A DNA stretch of 8,392 nt from Anaerolineales bacterium UBA2029 (lineage in GTDB: Bacteria > Chloroflexota > Anaerolineae > Aggregatilineales > Aggregatilineaceae): positions 1 through 8,392 of the forward strand of contig DDBP01000150.1 in the NCBI GenBank assembly GCA_002332795.1, in the 5' to 3' direction. Shown here piece by piece: positions 5,791 to 8,392 of this stretch. Within the stretch, counting starts at the first letter, position 1. The number at the start of each line of letters is the position of its first letter. The translations under genes and the position numbers were made by a program. Below the pieces are notes generated by a model that saw only the letters and a list, made by a program, of their open reading frames with translations, searched no databases and was not told the DNA's origin.

Positions 5791-7473
5791 TCAGGCAGCC
5801 CTCACCGTCTCTGGCCGCTGACGTCCGCCGCGCATTAGCAGCGCAGCCAGGACGGCCATCAGGCTGACTGCCGCTCCGATGAACTGCAGTTCCTTGATGA
5901 CATCTACCGCTGCCTCAAGGCTCGCCGTCTGCGAGGCCAGCAGGGTTTCCTCAACGCTGAGACTGCCACTCGCCATGTAGTCCGCCAGCAGCACGTCGAA
6001 GCGTTCCAGGGCAAAGATGGTCAGCGACGAAATCGCCACTGTCATGCCGATCAGGCGCAGGACCAGGATCAGTGCTGCGGCGATCCCTCTCTCGTCCTCG
6101 GCCACTTCGTTGAGCACAGCGGTGCCCACCGGCGAGATAGTCAGGCCCAGCCCAATACCGATCACGGCCATCTGCACCCCCATCAGCCAGTATGGCGTGT
6201 CGCTCCGCCACGACGCGCCAGCCAGCACAAACCCCACCGCCGCCAGCAAGACGCCAGTCGCCGTCGGCAGCCGATAGCCGCGCCGTTCGCTGAGCCATCC
6301 ACCAGGAATGGCAGCCAAAGCCATCGGAATCGTGAGGCCAGAAAGCAGCACCCCAGCAATATAGGCGGCGTGTTGTACTTCCTGGCTGGTGGGACTCTCC
6401 ATACGGAAGTTGACCAGCAGCGGCGCGCTGACCAGCCCGATCGCCAGGCAAAAGCCCACCAGGAAGTTGGTCAGCGATGAGATCAAGACATTGCGGCGGC
6501 GAAACATGCTCAGGCGGATGAGTGGATGGCGGGCGCGCGCTTCCACCACCAGGAACAAGGCAAAAGCCACCCCTGCCCCTGCCAATAGCCAGCCGCGATA
6601 GGCACTGCCCCCTTGCTGCAGTTCCTCAAAACTTCCGGCGGTACTGGCAGCTTCCGGGCTGGCCCCCAGGCCGACGTTCAGCCCGACCAGCGCCAGCACC
6701 AGCAATACCGTGCCCGGCACATCGAAGCGCTCCGCACGGCGCGGGCGTTGCACATCACGCAGTACCCACCAAGCCCCACCCAAGGCCACGGCGCTCAGAG
6801 GAATGTTGACGACGAACAGCGTCTCCCAGGACGGTCTGGCGACTGCCAAACCAAGGCGGGCGAAAGCGTCTACGATGGTCTGCCCGTGCTCACCGAACAG
6901 GCGCACCATCACCCCGCCGTAGAGGTGACCCAGCACCCAACCCAGCGTGTCCACCGCGCCGACCACGCCGAGCGGTCTGGCCCGCCGGTCGGGAGGGAAC
7001 AGGTCGCCTACCAGCGCGATGGTCACCGGCACCATGGCCCCTGCCCCAAGAGCCTGCACCACACGCCCGACGATCACCAGATACAGATAGCGCTCTTCAG
7101 CCCGCGGCGGCGTCTGCCCCAGCCCCTCGCGATAGAAGCGGCTCAACCAGCTATTGAGCACAGGGCTATCGTAGACCGTGACCAGATAGGAACCGCCCAT
7201 GAAGATCAGCAGGCAGACGATGTAAACAGTCCGTCGCCCGAACTGATCCGACAGCCGACCGGCGAACGTCATACTGATGGCATAGGCGAGCAGGTAGCCG
7301 CTGACCGCCCACGACGCCTGATCCAGGTATTCCTTCACCGGCAGGTCGAGGCTGACGATCACTTCGGGCAGGACGGCGGAGATGATGGTGAGATCGAGCG
7401 CTCCGACGAACACCGGCAGGCTGACAATGGCCAGAATCAGCCAGGAGGCATGAGGCGAGCGAGAACGGGCCAT
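5791..7473 (-). CDS. DHA2-type MFS exporter, P55 (Rv1410c)-like, about 14 membrane helices
   Basis: Inner-membrane, proton-coupled major facilitator of 560 residues with about 14 hydrophobic segments, the DHA2 layout. Motifs: D1-like GALDLTIISAVLP with Asp27 (24-36); motif A GRLSDQFGRR (72-81); motif B Arg137 in GRVVQALGAG (136-145). Motif C region is GVVGAVDTLGWVLGHLYGG (169-187), where the usual GP is Gly182-His183. From memory, segments around VKEYLDQASWAVSGYLLAY and ERGIAAALILVLRLIGMTV resemble mycobacterial P55, which works with lipoprotein LprG in triacylglycerol export and drug tolerance. The upstream gene here is an LprG-type lipoprotein whose TGA overlaps this ATG (TGATG), implying coupled translation and a joint job in lipid or amphiphile export. 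Oddities: long extracytoplasmic loops between helices 3-4 (about 101-130) and 5-6 (about 191-217), and a short loop where P55 has its extension between helices 11-12. A general drug exporter is the alternative. Confidence 0.9.
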   Translation of the reverse strand: MARSRSPHASWLILAIVSLPVFVGALDLTIISAVLPEVIVSLDLPVKEYLDQASWAVSGYLLAYAISMTFAGRLSDQFGRRTVYIVCLLIFMGGSYLVTVYDSPVLNSWLSRFYREGLGQTPPRAEERYLYLVIVGRVVQALGAGAMVPVTIALVGDLFPPDRRARPLGVVGAVDTLGWVLGHLYGGVMVRLFGEHGQTIVDAFARLGLAVARPSWETLFVVNIPLSAVALGGAWWVLRDVQRPRRAERFDVPGTVLLVLALVGLNVGLGASPEAASTAGSFEELQQGGSAYRGWLLAGAGVAFALFLVVEARARHPLIRLSMFRRRNVLISSLTNFLVGFCLAIGLVSAPLLVNFRMESPTSQEVQHAAYIAGVLLSGLTIPMALAAIPGGWLSERRGYRLPTATGVLLAAVGFVLAGASWRSDTPYWLMGVQMAVIGIGLGLTISPVGTAVLNEVAEDERGIAAALILVLRLIGMTVAISSLTIFALERFDVLLADYMASGSLSVEETLLASQTASLEAAVDVIKELQFIGAAVSLMAVLAALLMRGGRQRPETVRAA

Positions 7474-8237
7474 CAGCCGCCCTCACCGACTACGGGGGCT
7501 TCGATGTTCAACGGCGCGTTGTAGTCGGAAATGTTGATGAGCCACGTCGTCGGTTCGGCATCCGCGGCCCACTCCGGCGGCGGCTCCACCAGGGTGATGC
7601 GCGCCACACGCCGGTCGCGCACCCCCACATAGACCTCGATGTCCAGCAGACCGCTGCTCGTCCGGCTCAGGCCGAGCGTCAACGAGAAGACGCGCCCCGC
7701 GTCTACCCGTCCACGCAACTGATAGGCGCTCTGGCCGTCCAGGTCGCGGCGACCGACCAGCACCAGGTCGGTCAGGGTCGAGAGGGTATGAGCAATCCCG
7801 CCCGGCTGAGCCATGAGCACCGCAGGGGAGAAACCGGGGATCAACTCCGCCTTCAGCCAGCGGTTGCCCGTCAGCAGTTCCCCCCGGAAATACTGCTCGT
7901 CGTCCACCATGATCAGGTCGGCAGTGGTACTGAGCACCCCCAGCCGGAACTGAATGCGGGCGCTGAGGCGGTCAGGGACTTTGAACTCGCCGCTGGCATA
8001 CTTGAACGATACACCGGCATCTTCCGGTACATCGAGGCCCTCAATGGGCACATCAACCCGGTAACCGCTGACATCAATCTCGTACTTGAACGACGAGGCG
8101 TTCTGCAGTTGAGTCACGCCATCGCGCAGCAACGTCTGCGGGTCAGGCGTAGGTTCGGAATCCGAGTCTCCAGAACCGCACGCAGAGATCACCAGCACGA
8201 GCAGAACCAGCAGCGCCAGGAATTCGCGTGTGCGCAT
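7473..8237 (-). CDS. LppX/LprAFG-family lipoprotein (LprG-like)
   Basis: Predicted extracytoplasmic lipoprotein of 254 residues. A short basic start (MRTREF), a leucine/valine-rich core (residues 6-16) and a lipobox Ile-Ser-Ala-Cys (17-20) give a type II signal peptide with Cys20 as lipidation site. A Gly/Ser/Asp-rich tether (21-33) follows. The mature part opens with a helix (QTLLRDGVTQLQNASSFKYE), then long amphipathic strands, the pattern of LppX/LprG proteins, which form a half-barrel with a lipid-binding cavity. In mycobacteria such proteins carry lipids across the envelope, and LprG is encoded just before exporter P55. The same order is seen here, with a one-base stop/start overlap with the MFS gene. 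GGAG lies 10 bases before the ATG. The sequence family is weakly conserved, so the call rests on architecture and neighbour together; ligand unknown. Confidence 0.8.
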   Translation of the reverse strand: MRTREFLALLVLLVLVISACGSGDSDSEPTPDPQTLLRDGVTQLQNASSFKYEIDVSGYRVDVPIEGLDVPEDAGVSFKYASGEFKVPDRLSARIQFRLGVLSTTADLIMVDDEQYFRGELLTGNRWLKAELIPGFSPAVLMAQPGGIAHTLSTLTDLVLVGRRDLDGQSAYQLRGRVDAGRVFSLTLGLSRTSSGLLDIEVYVGVRDRRVARITLVEPPPEWAADAEPTTWLINISDYNAPLNIEAPVVGEGG

Positions 8238-8312
8238 CGAACGTCATCTCCATGATGGATGCCCACAGGTGATTACGTGGAGCGGCCCGCTTCGGTTGCA
8301 GCCGCCCCTGCT

Positions 8313-8340
8313 ATGATAACGCGAACTGCGGCCCGGCCAA
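8313..8340 (-). promoter_or_regulatory. Probable promoter of the lipoprotein-MFS operon
   Basis: On the minus strand TTGGCC (8335-8340, 4 of 6 consensus) and TATCAT (8313-8318, 5 of 6) are 16 bases apart, with transcription expected near 8306 and a leader of about 70 bases. A near-palindrome CGGTTGCAGCCG (8293-8304) lies just downstream of the -10 and could be an operator. Support is by motif only. Confidence 0.45.
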
Positions 8341-8392
8341 GTGCTCTAGAGGCTGTTATGAACTTTTGCGCGGTATCTTCCCCTCACCCCTA

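Noticed and set aside
6613..7524. Plus-strand open frame opposite the MFS gene (303 codons)
   Set aside because: Hydrophilic, repeat-like composition typical of antisense to membrane-protein codons; the other strand encodes a well-formed 14-helix transporter.

Overview
The window is GC-rich (roughly 60%), densely coded bacterial DNA with eight protein genes in two convergent blocks. No RNA gene, CRISPR array or complete mobile element is visible. The gene content (a long-form RmlA, a LppX/LprAFG-type lipoprotein paired with a 14-helix MFS exporter, and a receiver-GAF protein with a degenerate receiver) suggests a member of the Chloroflexota, perhaps Anaerolineae or a relative. That assignment is an inference from family resemblance, not a proof.

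Plus-strand block (1-3606): the 3' part of a CpsD/CapB/Wzc-type tyrosine-kinase-like P-loop protein, a long-form glucose-1-phosphate thymidylyltransferase (RmlA/RfbA), a Cof-type HAD-IIB phosphatase and dTDP-glucose 4,6-dehydratase (RmlB/RfbB). Spacings are 26, 20 and -1 bases, so this reads as one operon. It ends at a strong intrinsic terminator (3630-3656). RmlA and RmlB together turn glucose-1-phosphate and dTTP into dTDP-4-keto-6-deoxyglucose, the branch point for dTDP-rhamnose and other deoxysugars. The kinase-like gene suggests the sugars feed an exported surface polysaccharide. RmlC and RmlD are not in the window.

Minus-strand block (8237 down to 3670): two tandem two-gene units. The first is a lipoprotein of the LppX/LprG type whose stop overlaps the start of a DHA2/P55-like MFS exporter, the same pairing as the mycobacterial lprG-p55 (Rv1411c-Rv1410c) lipid-export operon. 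The second begins at a near-consensus sigma-70 type promoter (5709-5737). It encodes a pseudo-receiver-GAF protein followed by a zinc-dependent succinylglutamate desuccinylase/aspartoacylase-like enzyme.

Points most worth checking are the Ala in place of the Walker A lysine in the kinase-like protein, the LprG/P55-like pair outside Actinobacteria with its altered motif C and relocated loop insertions, the HAD phosphatase locked between rmlA and rmlB, and the pseudo-receiver-GAF protein next to an amidohydrolase-type enzyme. I see no wholly new system that I could defend.
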